Assembly (NCBI GenBank): GCA_903828595.1
Contig: CAIKMS010000026.1
Location: 120,330 to 184,329, forward strand
Reading direction: 5' to 3'
Length of the DNA stretch: 64,000 nt
DNA from: an uncultured Pseudomonadota bacterium
GTDB lineage: Bacteria > Pseudomonadota > Gammaproteobacteria > Steroidobacterales > Steroidobacteraceae
Shown here: piece after piece, positions 47,434 to 57,170 of the stretch
Layout: the number at the start of each line of letters is the position of its first letter
Position numbering within the stretch: the stretch's first letter is position 1
Notes under the pieces: model-generated
Database searches by the model: none
What the model saw: only the letters and a program-made list of their open reading frames with translations
What the model was told of the DNA's origin: nothing
Position numbers and translations under genes: made by a program

Positions 47434-48339
47434 ATGTCCAACGCCTTAACACACTTACAGCGACTAGAGGCCGAGAGTCTGCATATATTCCGTGAGGTAC
47501 TCGCGGAATGTGAGAAGCCGGTGATGCTTTACTCTATAGGCAAGGACAGCGCCGTCATGCTGCACTTGGCGTTAAAGGCTTTTTATCCTGCGCCTTTGCC
47601 GTTTCCCTTGCTGCACATTGATACGGGTTGGAAATTCCGCGAAATGTATCAGTTTCGCGATTCGATCGCTAAAAAGTACGGGTTGGAGTTGCTGGTTTAT
47701 CAGAATGCCGAGGGTCTTGCTCAGGGCGTAAATCCGTTCACGCACGGCTCGCAAGTGCACACCGATATCATGAAGACTCAAGCGCTCAAGCAGGCGCTGG
47801 ATCTTTATCGCTTTGATACAGCCTTTGGTGGCGCCCGACGTGATGAAGAGAAAAGCCGAGCCAAGGAGCGAGTTTTCTCGTTCCGTTCGAGCAGTCACCG
47901 CTGGGATCCCAAGCTACAACGGCCAGAACTCTGGTCGCTCTATAACACCCGCAAGCATAAAGGCGAGAGCATTCGCGTGTTCCCGTTGTCCAATTGGACG
48001 GAGTTAGACGTCTGGCGTTATATCGAGCAGGAAGCGATTCCCATCGTGCCGTTGTATTTTTCTGCCTTAAGGCCGGTCGTGGAACATAATGGCATGCTCA
48101 TCATGGTTGATGATGAGCGTATGCCGTTGGGGATTGACGAGACGCCGCAGCTCAAATCGGTACGCTTTAGGACGTTAGGCTGCTATCCGTTGACTGCCGC
48201 TATGCTCAGCCAGGCTAGTACGTTGCCAGAGATAATCGCTGAGATGAGCCAGAGTAAGAGCTCTGAACGTCAGGGTCGATTGATTGATCATGATGCTATG
48301 GCCTCCATGGAGCAAAAAAAACAGCAGGGTTATTTCTAG
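47434..48339 (+). CDS. cysD: Sulfate adenylyltransferase subunit 2
   Basis: A 301-residue PP-loop ATPase: [18 protein letters not shown] is the pyrophosphate loop, then [14 protein letters not shown] and [20 protein letters not shown], all family hallmarks. With CysN it forms ATP sulfurylase, making adenosine 5'-phosphosulfate from sulfate. The fused cysN-cysC follows after eight bases. Confidence 0.97.
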   Translation: MSNALTHLQRLEAESLHIFREVLAECEKPVMLYSIGKDSAVMLHLALKAFYPAPLPFPLLHIDTGWKFREMYQFRDSIAKKYGLELLVYQNAEGLAQGVNPFTHGSQVHTDIMKTQALKQALDLYRFDTAFGGARRDEEKSRAKERVFSFRSSSHRWDPKLQRPELWSLYNTRKHKGESIRVFPLSNWTELDVWRYIEQEAIPIVPLYFSALRPVVEHNGMLIMVDDERMPLGIDETPQLKSVRFRTLGCYPLTAAMLSQASTLPEIIAEMSQSKSSERQGRLIDHDAMASMEQKKQQGYF

Positions 48340-48347
48340 AGCGGACT

Positions 48348-50243
48348 ATGAACAGGCAAGAGTTAAATTCACCCCCACAGAGTCACGCTGCGAAAACGTT
48401 GCTGCGCTTCATCACCTGCGGCTCAGTGGATGATGGAAAGTCCTCCTTGATTGGTCGATTGCTTTACGAGACTCACGCGATCTTTGATGACCAGTTACAG
48501 GCGCTGGCCAGTGAATCCAAGCGTTTAGGGACTCGCGGTAGCGATCTGGATTTTGCCTTACTAGTCGATGGTCTGGCCGCGGAGCGCGAGCAGGGCATCA
48601 CGATTGACGTGGCGTATCGCTATTTCGAGACAGCGCGCCGTAAATTTATTGTGGCGGATACGCCAGGGCACGAGCAGTACACCCGCAATATGGTGACCGG
48701 AGCCTCGACGGCGGACGTAGCGATATTACTCATTGATGCCCGCAAAGGGTTGTTGGAGCAGACGAAACGTCATAGCTATATCGCTAGCCTGCTTGGCATC
48801 CGGCATGTGGTGCTTGCCGTCAACAAGATGGATCTGGTGGGTTTCGACGAGCGTATTTTTCGAGATATCGAAAATGCCTTTCGCCAATTCTCCCGCGAAA
48901 TGGCCTTTACGCAGGTTATTGCCATTCCGGTTTGCGCGGTAGATGGCGATAATGTTTCCAGTCGATCGCCCCGGCTGAATTGGTATCAGGGTGAGCCTTT
49001 GCTCGACTACCTGGAATCCGTCACGGTGGATCGTGGCGAGTTAGACGCACCGTTTAGGTTTCCTGTCCAATGGGTTAACCGACCTCATGCTGATTTTCGC
49101 GGCTATTCCGGGCAAATAGCCAGTGGCGTTATTCGGCCTGGTGACAAGATCAGGGTCTTGCCATCCGGTCGACAGACGTCTGTGGAGTCGATTGTTACCT
49201 ATGAGGGCGCGTTGCCTGAGGCAATCGCAGGACAATCGGTCACGTTAACAGTGGCCGATGAAGTAGACATTAGCCGTGGCGATGTCCTGACTCTGAGTGA
49301 TCAAGCGGTGGAATGCGGCGCTCAGTTTGAGGCAACCCTGGTATGGATGCATCAACAACCTCTGCTACAGGGTCGGCAGTATTTTCTAAAAATTGGCACG
49401 CGGACGGCGCTGTGCACGGTGGCTCCTGTTAAGTACAGAGTCAATATCCACACCATGGAGCACGTTTCTGCTGAACGGCTGGAAATGAACGATATCGGCG
49501 TATGCGAACTGCAGCTCGATCAATCGGTGCCGTTTGAGCCTTATACGGTTAGTCGGATACTCGGTGGGTTTATCCTCATTGATCGTTTAACCAACGATAC
49601 GGTAGGCGCGGGCATGCTGCATTTTGCACTGCGCCGCTCTCAGAATGTTCATTGGCAAGCTCTGGCCGTGGATCGGGCGTTGCGTTCTGCACAGAAGCAA
49701 CAGCGCAGCTGTGTGTTGTGGCTGACTGGGCTGTCAGGGGCGGGCAAATCGACGATTGCCGATATTCTTGACCAAAAACTTCTGCAACTGGGTCATCACA
49801 GCTACGTGCTAGACGGTGATAATGTCCGTCATGGCCTAAATAAGGATTTGGGTTTTACTGCGCAGGATCGTGTTGAGAATATTCGTCGGGTTGCCGAAGT
49901 CTCGAAATTGATGGTGCACGCCGGGCTTATTACGCTGGTGTCTTTTATTTCACCGTTTCGCTCCGAGCGCGAGATGGCGCGTTCCTTGTTCGACCCGGGT
50001 GAATTCATCGAAGTTTTCGTTGATACGACGCTGGCTGTTGCTGAACAGCGAGATGTGAAAGGTCTGTACAAAAAAGCCCGCGCCGGTAAGTTGAAGAATT
50101 TCACCGGTATTGATTCACCCTATGAGGCACCGCAGGCTCCGGAGATTTATATTGATACGGCGGTGTTAAGCGCGATGCAAGCGGCCGATTTGATTTTGAG
50201 TCACTTGCGTGCGGCTGGTTTTTTGGTAGGCCCTACGCCGTAA
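48348..50243 (+). CDS. cysNC: Fused sulfate adenylyltransferase subunit 1 / adenylylsulfate kinase
   Basis: A 631-residue bifunctional protein. Residues 1-430 are the CysN GTPase: [17 protein letters not shown] (G1), [12 protein letters not shown] (G3) and NKMD (G4), followed by beta-barrel domains. From about residue 450 comes APS kinase: [16 protein letters not shown] (Walker A), [15 protein letters not shown] and [10 protein letters not shown]. It hydrolyses GTP to drive APS synthesis and then phosphorylates APS to PAPS. The assimilatory reductase genes are not in the window. Confidence 0.97.
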   Translation: MNRQELNSPPQSHAAKTLLRFITCGSVDDGKSSLIGRLLYETHAIFDDQLQALASESKRLGTRGSDLDFALLVDGLAAEREQGITIDVAYRYFETARRKFIVADTPGHEQYTRNMVTGASTADVAILLIDARKGLLEQTKRHSYIASLLGIRHVVLAVNKMDLVGFDERIFRDIENAFRQFSREMAFTQVIAIPVCAVDGDNVSSRSPRLNWYQGEPLLDYLESVTVDRGELDAPFRFPVQWVNRPHADFRGYSGQIASGVIRPGDKIRVLPSGRQTSVESIVTYEGALPEAIAGQSVTLTVADEVDISRGDVLTLSDQAVECGAQFEATLVWMHQQPLLQGRQYFLKIGTRTALCTVAPVKYRVNIHTMEHVSAERLEMNDIGVCELQLDQSVPFEPYTVSRILGGFILIDRLTNDTVGAGMLHFALRRSQNVHWQALAVDRALRSAQKQQRSCVLWLTGLSGAGKSTIADILDQKLLQLGHHSYVLDGDNVRHGLNKDLGFTAQDRVENIRRVAEVSKLMVHAGLITLVSFISPFRSEREMARSLFDPGEFIEVFVDTTLAVAEQRDVKGLYKKARAGKLKNFTGIDSPYEAPQAPEIYIDTAVLSAMQAADLILSHLRAAGFLVGPTP

Positions 50244-50287
50244 ATAGCGGTAATCAAGACAGACCGGTGTGTCGCGAAGATCGTTAA

Positions 50288-51448
50288 TTATTTGCTTAAT
50301 TTAAGCGCGCCGGCGAACAACAGGCTGCTGATTAGTACGGCGGTTGCCACTATCCAATAAACGCTGTCATGGTTCTGTGCTGTGACCACGGCAGAGGCTA
50401 TCGCCGGGCCGACTGCTCCGCCGGCCCAATGGAAGGCGGGAGCCAGTGCCACACCGCGGCCGGTCTGATCCACAATATTAATTGTGCTGTACTGATAGGT
50501 CATCGAGATATTCCAGGCAATGGCATAGAGCACGGCTGACAGCGTATAGGCGGTCAGGTGCAGTTGCCCGGTCAGCAAGATCATCGAGACAATGATAGTG
50601 AGCGCACTGCCGATAATAGGCAGTAAAAAACCGCGCCGGTCCCCTAGCCAGTAGGCCAGCAACACACCCGCCATGCTCAGCACTACACCCAAGGCCAGGG
50701 CATTAGAGGTTTGCGAGAGGCTTAATCCCGCTGTGGTACCGATGCGCTCAATGTAGGTCCAGTAGGCACCGATATTGACGTAGAAGACAAAGCATCCGGC
50801 TAGGGTGAGAATGACGGGCAGACTCATCAATCGAGCAGGGGCTGTGTCTGAGCTCGTTACGCGCCCCTGGGTCGGAACCCAGCGAGCCAGGATCAGGCCG
50901 AAAAGACAAAGCGTGGCGAACAGGATCAGGATAGAACGGGTGCCGTGATGAATCAGGAACGGTCCGGCGGCGAGCGCAAAGACCTGGTAGACCGTCTGCG
51001 CCCCGACGGCATAGGCAAAATATCGGTCCGGCCGTTTGCCATCGGACAGGATAGTCAGGGACAGGGAGTACAGCGCTCCGCCACAGAACCCCACGACCGC
51101 TTGTAGGGCGATAAACGCGTAAGGATCCTGCAGCAGCAGGCCGGCCGCATTGGCGGCCAGTTGGCCTAACAGGGAAAGCACCGCCGCTCGCCGCCAGGAT
51201 ATCCGCCGAATCCACAGGCTGGAGGTCCCGGCAGCTACCATCGAGCCGATCATGACCGCGGAGGACATCCAGCCCCCTTCAGATTCGGTGTAGCGCCAAT
51301 CCGTTACTACCGATTCGACCAACTGCGGCATGAGCAGAAAAGTAGCGATGCCGATAAAGCTGAGCAGGACTCCGGCGATCATTGCTTGGGTGTCCACTTT
51401 TTCTGTCCACGGTTCCGGGGGAAGGGCGCTCGTCGTGGGTTGCGGCAT
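50288..51448 (-). CDS. MFS permease, unknown substrate
   Basis: A 386-residue transporter with about twelve spans (AMIAGVLLSFIGIATFLLMP; AVMIGSMVAAGTSSLWI; VVGFCGGALYSLSLTIL). I start at ATG 51448; the open frame runs on upstream through the MaoC gene but reads as basic, proline-rich sequence without sense. No motif gives the substrate. It lies 65 bases after the MaoC-like gene on the same strand, and ends 44 bases before the convergent cysNC end. Confidence 0.82.
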   Translation of the reverse strand: MPQPTTSALPPEPWTEKVDTQAMIAGVLLSFIGIATFLLMPQLVESVVTDWRYTESEGGWMSSAVMIGSMVAAGTSSLWIRRISWRRAAVLSLLGQLAANAAGLLLQDPYAFIALQAVVGFCGGALYSLSLTILSDGKRPDRYFAYAVGAQTVYQVFALAAGPFLIHHGTRSILILFATLCLFGLILARWVPTQGRVTSSDTAPARLMSLPVILTLAGCFVFYVNIGAYWTYIERIGTTAGLSLSQTSNALALGVVLSMAGVLLAYWLGDRRGFLLPIIGSALTIIVSMILLTGQLHLTAYTLSAVLYAIAWNISMTYQYSTINIVDQTGRGVALAPAFHWAGGAVGPAIASAVVTAQNHDSVYWIVATAVLISSLLFAGALKLSK

Positions 51449-51513
51449 CGTGGTGTAGTCCGGTGGATTGGGCGCTGGCAGCCGGGGTAACGGCTTAGGA
51501 AGGCGAGGGTACT

Positions 51514-51960
51514 TTAGGGGCGGCGGTCTAGCATCACCAGACCCTCGAAGCGCGCTACGGGCTCCTCGTGCTGGTTGAAGGTGGTATGCCGAACGCGCGC
51601 AATGCCCATGGTAGGGCGTGAGCGCGAGGCGCGTAGCTCGAGCCATTCGGCCTGCACGCTCAGGGTATCGCCCGGGTACACCGGCTTGAGCCACAGCAGG
51701 TTGTCCACCCCTGGCGAGCCCAACGATTGCATCCCTTGTTCCTGCCAGTGGTCCACCATCATCCGCATGGTCATGCTGCAGGTGTGCCAGCCGCTGGCAG
51801 CGAGTCGGCCAAAATGTGTTCCGGCGGCTGCCTGATCGTCGAGGTGGAAGGGCTGTGGATCAAAGGCCGTTGCAAAGCGCAGGACCTCATCGCGGGTCAC
51901 CGCATAGTGTCCGAAGCGCTCCACCAGACCGACCTGATAGTCTTCAAAGTACGTGGCCAA
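51514..51960 (-). CDS. MaoC-like hot-dog hydratase
   Basis: A 148-residue single hot-dog protein. ATAFDPQPFHLDD carries the catalytic Asp34 and His39 of (R)-specific enoyl-CoA hydratases, and the C-terminal half (NLLWLKPVYPGDTLSVQAEW) fits the family. It should hydrate or dehydrate a CoA thioester. The start is TTG at 51960, with AAGGATG just before it. Its promoter would lie in the AT-rich block beyond 51961. The substrate cannot be named. Confidence 0.88.
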   Translation of the reverse strand: MATYFEDYQVGLVERFGHYAVTRDEVLRFATAFDPQPFHLDDQAAAGTHFGRLAASGWHTCSMTMRMMVDHWQEQGMQSLGSPGVDNLLWLKPVYPGDTLSVQAEWLELRASRSRPTMGIARVRHTTFNQHEEPVARFEGLVMLDRRP

Positions 51961-52175
51961 AAAACATCCTTATTACGGGTAAGGTCGACGCATTCAGTGT
52001 ACCTGATGGCAAATCTGGCTTTGGCTTGCTTAAGCTCTAAACCCTAGGGGGTAAGAGTTGCTATAGTTTTCATTAATAAATCACTTTATATAGCAAATAT
52101 AAATATTTGATTATAGTCATTATTATATAAGGCTTACGGCCTAAGATCAACATCCTGCAGTCGTCTTCTCGCAAC

Positions 52176-52380
52176 TTACCTCATGTACAAATAGTCATTA
52201 AATTCAATGCTTTGAGTTTTTCCAAGTGATGGATCAGTCCACAGCAGTGAGGTTAATTAAAGTCATTTATTCAGAAAGTCGTCAACGCTTAAGTCGATGC
52301 GATGAATATTAAAAAAATTCGAGGTATTTGTTGTAAATAATTGATATTAATTATAATTATAAAGAAAAATTACCTCATGT
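52176..52380. repeat. Pair of 11-base direct repeats flanking an AT-rich block
   Basis: TTACCTCATGT occurs at 52176-52186 and again at 52370-52380. The roughly 180 bases between are strongly AT-rich, unlike the rest of the window. AGTCATT also occurs three times nearby (52115, 52193, 52261). I see no terminal inverted repeats that would make it a transposable element. Confidence 0.4.
52328..52357 (+). promoter_or_regulatory. Candidate sigma-70 promoter in the AT-rich block
   Basis: TTGTTG at 52328-52333 and a perfect TATAAT at 52352-52357 are 18 bases apart. They would start a transcript near 52365, directly ahead of the hairpin-rich segment. AT-rich DNA often holds such boxes by chance. Confidence 0.35.
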
Positions 52381-52570
52381 CACGTCGCACTCGCCCGACA
52401 TCGTCGCTTGGGCCACTCTGGCACCTTCAGAGATCGTCTTTGGCGATCTCAGGCCCTGTGCGTGCTGCACGCGCCAGACCTTGGTGCAGGCAACCGGCGG
52501 TTAGTCCACGGCGCAAAGGTCTTTAGGCGTCCGCTCGATGCTGATCTGGACCGGGCTCATCAGGGAGTTT
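52365..52570 (+). ncRNA. Candidate structured non-coding RNA
   Basis: This stretch lies in the only long gap without a gene and has no convincing reading frame. On the plus strand nearly all of 52410-52522 can pair: a closing helix GGGCC (52410) with GGCCC (52452) encloses two adjacent hairpins, CTCTG-N7-CAGAG and ATCG-N7-CGAT, a three-way junction; then GCGTG-CTG-CACGC (52460-52472); then AGACCTT (52476) with AAGGTCT (52516), whose stem continues past a mismatch and holds an inner AACC-GGC-GGTT. A weak CTGAT/ATCAG hairpin and TTTTT (52568-52572) could end it. A TATAAT box lies just upstream. It matches no RNA family that I recognise. GC-rich DNA can fold by chance, so this stays a candidate. 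Confidence 0.35.
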
Positions 52571-53036
52571 TTAAACCTTGCTGATTTGTCGTCAGAGCCG
52601 ACAATCGAGCTGAGGGGGTATTGGGTTGCCTTGTCACCGGGTCGGCGGCAGTGGCTTTATACCCGGCAGCCGCCTGCGGAGCGTGAGCGGCTTTCTCGGG
52701 TCTGCACTCATCTACAGCGATGGCGCGATCACGCCGGCTAATGAGTTGTCCCTAGCCAAAACGTCTAAGAAATGGCCCGGCAGATGGAAATCTGAGGGTA
52801 ATAGCGAAGTTTGCTCGGCCTTAACGCTCAGCGGTTTATAAAAGCCGCGACCCTGCGTGCCTGAGATTGGTAGAATCGCGACGCGCAAGAAGCGTTGCGA
52901 CCCGTGTCGGCGGCCCTCCCACCGGAGTCGCTTCATCCCCCGTGTGGATCCGACACGGCGCGGGGTGGGACATCCGTTTTTATCAACGCGACCGGTGCCT
53001 TGAGGCATCGGCGCTCTTAACGTTCCGGGAATTTTC

Positions 53037-54641
53037 ATGTTATCGACCTCCAATCTTGCCATTCAGTTCGGCAGTAAACCGCTCTTTGAAGCCGTGACGG
53101 TCAAATTCGCTGATGGCAATCGCTACGGCTTGATCGGTGCCAACGGCTGCGGCAAGTCCACGCTCATGAAGATTTTGGGCAATGATTTAGAGCCGTCGGT
53201 GGGTGAGGTGATGCTGCAGGCGGGTTTGCGCCTGGGCAAACTGAATCAGAACCAGTTTGGTTACGAGGACGATCGCGTTCTGGATGTGGTCATGCAGGGT
53301 CACGCCGAGATGTGGGCGGCGATGAAAGAACGAGATCTCATTTATGCCAATCTTGAGGCGACCGACGAGGACTACATGCGTGCCGCTGAACTCGAGGGCA
53401 AGTTTGCCGAGTACGGCGGATACGATGCCGAGTCACGGGCGGCCGCCATTCTCATTGATGCCGGAATTGAAGAGCCGGCGCACAATGGATTAATGCGTGA
53501 GGTGCCGCCGGGGTTGAAGCTGCGTGTGTTGCTTGCTCAAGCGCTGTTCTCTAGACCGGACGTGTTACTCCTCGACGAGCCCACCAATAACCTGGATATA
53601 TACTCGATCGGCTGGTTAGAACGTGCGTTGAACGCCTACGACGCCACCATGATTATCATCAGCCATGATCGTCACTTCTTGAATCAGGTCTGCACTCACA
53701 TTGCTGACCTGGACTACCAGCAGCTGAAAGTCTATCCGGGCAACTACGACGACTTCATGTTGGCCTCTGTGCAGGCCCGACAGCGGGTAGAGGCCTCCAA
53801 CGCCAAAGCGCGGGACAAAATCTCTGATCTTCAAGAGTTTGTTCGACGCTTTTCGGCTAACGCCTCGAAGGCAAGACAGGCGACTTCGCGCAAGCGGCAG
53901 TTAGAGAAAATCAAAATTGAGGAAATCCGTCCCAGCTCGCGACAAAACCCCTACATTCGTTTTGAGCAGGGAAAGAAGCTTTATCGCACGGCCTTTGGTG
54001 TTGAAAAGTTAAATTACCGGTATCCGGATACCGATGAAAACGTGCTGAATGACGTCAGCTTTACCGTGGAGGCGGGCGAGCGGATTGCCATTATTGGTCC
54101 TAATGGCGTGGGTAAGACCACCCTGATGCGATGCTTGGCCGGAGAGTTAATACCCAACTCCGGTACCTTAACTTGGGTTGAAAACGCTCAGGTCGGTTAC
54201 ATGCCACAGGATCCTCAGGCGGAGTTTGAAGAAAAGCTCGATCTGTTTGCCTGGATTTCACAGTTCACCGGTAAGGCTGATGACGATCAGCTTGTGCGCG
54301 CCACCTTGGGTCGACTGCTGTTTTCCGGAGATGAAACCAAAAAGTCGGTCAAAGTCCTCTCCGGTGGCGAAAAGAATCGGATGATTTATGGCAAGCTAAT
54401 TTTGACCAAGCCTAACGTTATGCTGATGGACGAACCGACCAACCATATGGATATGGAAACGATTGAGTCCTTGCAGATTGGCTTGGAGCAATACCCAGGA
54501 ACGCTGGTATTTGTCTCGCACGATCGCGAGTTTGTCGGTGGACTGGCAACTCGCATTTTGGAATTAAAGCCAGGCGGTCGGCTGTCCGATTTCCGTGGCT
54601 CTTACGATGAGTATCTTAAGTTTCAGGGTATTGATCCTTAA
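53037..54641 (+). CDS. ybiT: ABC-F ATPase, YbiT type
   Basis: A 534-residue protein with two ABC domains and no membrane part. The first Walker A is [14 protein letters not shown] and Walker [13 protein letters not shown]; its signature is replaced by [16 protein letters not shown], which is the mark of YbiT. The second half has [14 protein letters not shown], signature [10 protein letters not shown] and [14 protein letters not shown]. The linker between them ([20 protein letters not shown]) is the P-site tRNA interaction motif. ABC-F proteins bind the ribosomal E site and relieve stalled translation. GGGA lies seven bases before the ATG. Confidence 0.95.
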   Translation: MLSTSNLAIQFGSKPLFEAVTVKFADGNRYGLIGANGCGKSTLMKILGNDLEPSVGEVMLQAGLRLGKLNQNQFGYEDDRVLDVVMQGHAEMWAAMKERDLIYANLEATDEDYMRAAELEGKFAEYGGYDAESRAAAILIDAGIEEPAHNGLMREVPPGLKLRVLLAQALFSRPDVLLLDEPTNNLDIYSIGWLERALNAYDATMIIISHDRHFLNQVCTHIADLDYQQLKVYPGNYDDFMLASVQARQRVEASNAKARDKISDLQEFVRRFSANASKARQATSRKRQLEKIKIEEIRPSSRQNPYIRFEQGKKLYRTAFGVEKLNYRYPDTDENVLNDVSFTVEAGERIAIIGPNGVGKTTLMRCLAGELIPNSGTLTWVENAQVGYMPQDPQAEFEEKLDLFAWISQFTGKADDDQLVRATLGRLLFSGDETKKSVKVLSGGEKNRMIYGKLILTKPNVMLMDEPTNHMDMETIESLQIGLEQYPGTLVFVSHDREFVGGLATRILELKPGGRLSDFRGSYDEYLKFQGIDP

Positions 54642-54735
54642 GGCGAGAGCCGATCTCATGTTGGGTTTGACACGGCTGACCGGCGGCGTAAATTCAAACG
54701 TACTGGGTAGGAACAAAAACATCGGGAGTGGCGCT

Positions 54736-54948
54736 ATGTATCGCTCAATAATCTGGATGGCTTTAATGGCCACCTTAAGTGGATGCGGGCTGGGTGAGAT
54801 GGCGGTGACTGGAGCAACGGTGGGTGTTGCTGAAGTAAAACAAGCCCAGGAAGCCAAGAAGACTGAAGAGCGCATGAAAGAGCAGCTGGAGGAGGCGAAT
54901 CGCGTCGACGCCCAGCGCCGTCGCGCGGCCGAGACGGAAAACCAATAA
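54736..54948 (+). CDS. Small lipoprotein
   Basis: A 70-residue protein: signal segment IIWMALMATLSGC with the lipobox LSGC, a short VTGATVGVAEVKQ stretch, then a charged helix (KKTEERMKEQLEEANR) typical of small outer-membrane lipoproteins. GGGAG lies eight bases before the ATG at 54736. It is 94 bases after ybiT and may share its transcript. Function unknown. Confidence 0.75.
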   Translation: MYRSIIWMALMATLSGCGLGEMAVTGATVGVAEVKQAQEAKKTEERMKEQLEEANRVDAQRRRAAETENQ

Positions 54949-55000
54949 CTTATTGCAACATCGGTTGCCTTAGGCTCGGCGAGATGGCCCGTGGATGAAA

Positions 55001-55033
55001 ATGGCGGGTGTCACTATCCCTGACACCCGCCAT
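55001..55033. terminator. Bidirectional terminator between convergent genes
   Basis: ATGGCGGGTGTCA and TGACACCCGCCAT form a perfect 13-base stem with a seven-base loop, midway between the lipoprotein gene and the S53 peptidase gene. On the minus strand TTTT follows the stem. Confidence 0.8.
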
Positions 55034-55055
55034 ACGGTTTGAGCTTTATCGGTCT

Positions 55056-56996
55056 TTAGAAGCGGTCCTTCAGGGCATCGGCTAGGGCCGCTGCATCAAT
55101 GACGCCTAAACCTGCCGCGGGATTGTAGCCGCGGGTCCCTTGGTAAAAGCCGTTGTCACCGTGAGCAATCGGCTTGATCACCTGTTGATCATCGTTGAAG
55201 CGGCTTAAGCGGTATAGCTCCGGATTCAGAAATCCGACGCGCCCATGAATATACTCCCCGATCAGTGCCGTAACGCCGTTTAACTGCGGCGAAACAAAGC
55301 TCGTACCGCCCTCTCCGGTGACTACACCCAAGCCCGTGGCACTGGACGTGTAAACCACGCTGTAACCGGTGTAAGGATCGGCGTTGGCCGAGATATCCGG
55401 CACGTTGCGGCCAGCGTAGTTGGCAGGCAGATCAAAGTAGTCGACAGCGGGTGCCGGTAAGTACTCGATTAGCGACTGCAAGGGCTGGCTATTTTCCACG
55501 CCTGGAATGCCCTGCTGATACCAAGGTCGGCGCCATTCCACGCTGACACCACCGCCACTACCGACCGGGAAGATGCCACAGGACAGCGGATCCAATTGCA
55601 GATACGTGCACAGCGGGTCCAGGTAACTCCAAGACCACGCTTGCTCCTGCTGAATCGTTACCGGAAAGCTAGGGCCATTCGGTAATGAAAAGGTCAGCTG
55701 CACGGGCAGGGTGGTACCGCCCGCTGCCGTCATGGCAGGATCACTGGCAGGATAGTCCACACTGAGCACTAAGCTAAACGCCGGCGGCAGCAAGTTTCGA
55801 TTGACGTCGTAGGCACCCGCGTCACCGCTGGCACTAAACAGCGTTTGGCCCTGAATAGCTGCCTGGATGAAAAGCTCGTGCATGGCCTGCAGACTGCCCA
55901 CCGTTTTACCGGTAAACGGATCGGTAACCGGATCGTTGTCTGCCGTATAGAACCATTCCCACGAGCCCCAGCTGGTCGAAATGGACTCGGCCTGATTAGC
56001 ATCGATGGCGGCCGCGAACACATCCACGAAGCCCTGCGAAGTATTCGGTGCTTGGTACACGATGATTTTGGCTTTAGGTGCGATACCGCCTGCCTGTTCT
56101 ACATCCAAGGTCGTCTCAACGGAACCGCTCGCATCACTGGGGGCTCCGGGACCTCCGTCCACATCGACGATCTTCAGCCGGTTGGGACTGACTTTAAGTC
56201 CTACTGCCTGCCAGTACGCGAACGCGTCCGAGGGGGTGAACGCGGCCAAAGTGGCGATAGCCAGCGAGCGTCCCTCACCGCTGATGCCTTTTTTATAAAG
56301 CGGATTTACATGATATTGCTGCGCAAAATCCTTAACCGTATAGGCTCCCGGTAAATTGCCGCTAGCCAGTGCGCCGGTTGACGCGGGATTGACGGTGGCC
56401 TTGATACCACTCAGGGTCTTCATTGAGGCTTGCTGCATATGGGGTGTGAATATGGGCTTGGTGCTTAGGCCAAAGACGCCGTGCACCAGGGGCGCGATAT
56501 CCGCTGAAACCACAGGGTGAGTGGTTGGCGCCACGTAGCTGTAGGCGTTGTGCTGATCGTGTGCTGCCACCGCGAACTGATGAAGGCGGGTATTGAACGC
56601 TCGCTCCAGCTGATCCGTGGTTCCGGTGACCTTAAGATGACTGGTTGAAGCCCGCTCTACGGTAAGGCCGTAGCCAGCCAAGCGCGAACTGACTTGGGCG
56701 ACGTCCGCATCTTTGGGAGCAAAAGCCTGACGAAACTCACTGGGTGAGAGGAACTGATGAAATTGCGGGCTTGAGCGATCGTAGAGACGCGCAAAGAGTT
56801 GTTCTGCACCGGCTGAGTCCGCCAGCTTCAACGCCACGGTGACGCTCATGATCATCGGGTGCGCCACAGTTGCTGCCGGCCCCCGGTCTACTGGCGTCGG
56901 TGCGCTACCGGTAGGTGGCGCCGCTGCTACCTGACCTGATACACAGGCCAACGCTAATAAGATGCTGGCGGCGAGCGCCGCGGATTTCTTTTTCAT
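55056..56996 (-). CDS. S53 (sedolisin/kumamolisin) family peptidase with pro-domain
   Basis: A 646-residue secreted serine-carboxyl peptidase. Signal peptide (LAASILLALACVSG), a pro-kumamolisin activation domain (about 45-180; SPQFHQFLSPSEFRQAFAP), then the catalytic domain. The triad is E294 and D298 in GSVETTLDVEQ and S566 in GEGGTSFVSP; D392 of SASGDAG is the oxyanion aspartate. The expected C-terminal calcium-binding residues look altered: P609 in VIKPIAHGDNG stands where the family has Asp-Ile-Thr, and N625 in RGYNPAAGLG stands where it has GYD. It should be an acid endopeptidase. GGGGG precedes the start. It has its own gap of 174 bases after recQ. Confidence 0.9.
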   Translation of the reverse strand: MKKKSAALAASILLALACVSGQVAAAPPTGSAPTPVDRGPAATVAHPMIMSVTVALKLADSAGAEQLFARLYDRSSPQFHQFLSPSEFRQAFAPKDADVAQVSSRLAGYGLTVERASTSHLKVTGTTDQLERAFNTRLHQFAVAAHDQHNAYSYVAPTTHPVVSADIAPLVHGVFGLSTKPIFTPHMQQASMKTLSGIKATVNPASTGALASGNLPGAYTVKDFAQQYHVNPLYKKGISGEGRSLAIATLAAFTPSDAFAYWQAVGLKVSPNRLKIVDVDGGPGAPSDASGSVETTLDVEQAGGIAPKAKIIVYQAPNTSQGFVDVFAAAIDANQAESISTSWGSWEWFYTADNDPVTDPFTGKTVGSLQAMHELFIQAAIQGQTLFSASGDAGAYDVNRNLLPPAFSLVLSVDYPASDPAMTAAGGTTLPVQLTFSLPNGPSFPVTIQQEQAWSWSYLDPLCTYLQLDPLSCGIFPVGSGGGVSVEWRRPWYQQGIPGVENSQPLQSLIEYLPAPAVDYFDLPANYAGRNVPDISANADPYTGYSVVYTSSATGLGVVTGEGGTSFVSPQLNGVTALIGEYIHGRVGFLNPELYRLSRFNDDQQVIKPIAHGDNGFYQGTRGYNPAAGLGVIDAAALADALKDRF

Positions 56997-57138
56997 GAAG
57001 CCCCCTAGGCAATATTTTTATAAATGGTAACGGCCAATAATCGTTGGCAGTGCTCTGTTATACGCCCCGTTATTCACCCCCTGCAAGGCGGGCTGTTGAT
57101 GCGCTGCAAACCCTCAAACATCGGGAAATAACCTGTTT

Positions 57139-57157
57139 GGGGGTCAGGGGGTCAGGG
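57139..57157. repeat. Short tandem G-rich repeat
   Basis: GGGGGTCA is repeated twice and followed by GGG, between recQ's stop and the S53 gene's promoter region. Three G-runs only, so a full quadruplex from one strand is not clear. Confidence 0.4.
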
Positions 57158-57170
57158 TGCACCTAGCTTC

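Larger units (their letters stand above)
51961..53036. other. Long intergenic region, AT-rich left half
   Basis: A gap of about 1.1 kb between the MaoC-like gene and ybiT. The left part (about 52040-52375) is AT-rich and contains direct repeats and promoter-like boxes; 52380-52570 is hairpin-rich and treated as a candidate RNA. In 52571-53036 I see no protein gene that I trust: the short open frames lack ribosome binding sites and look like no known family. The ybiT promoter must lie in its right part. Confidence 0.6.

Noticed and set aside
48348..50243. cysN-cysC fusion as a novelty
   Set aside because: The fusion is common in proteobacteria.
52187..52369. Possible miniature transposable element between the 11-base repeats
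   Set aside because: No terminal inverted repeats can be found inside the repeats.
52538..52741. Open frame of 67 codons in the large intergenic region
   Set aside because: No ribosome binding site, no family likeness, and it overlaps the weak terminator-like part of the RNA candidate. Not excluded, but not supported.
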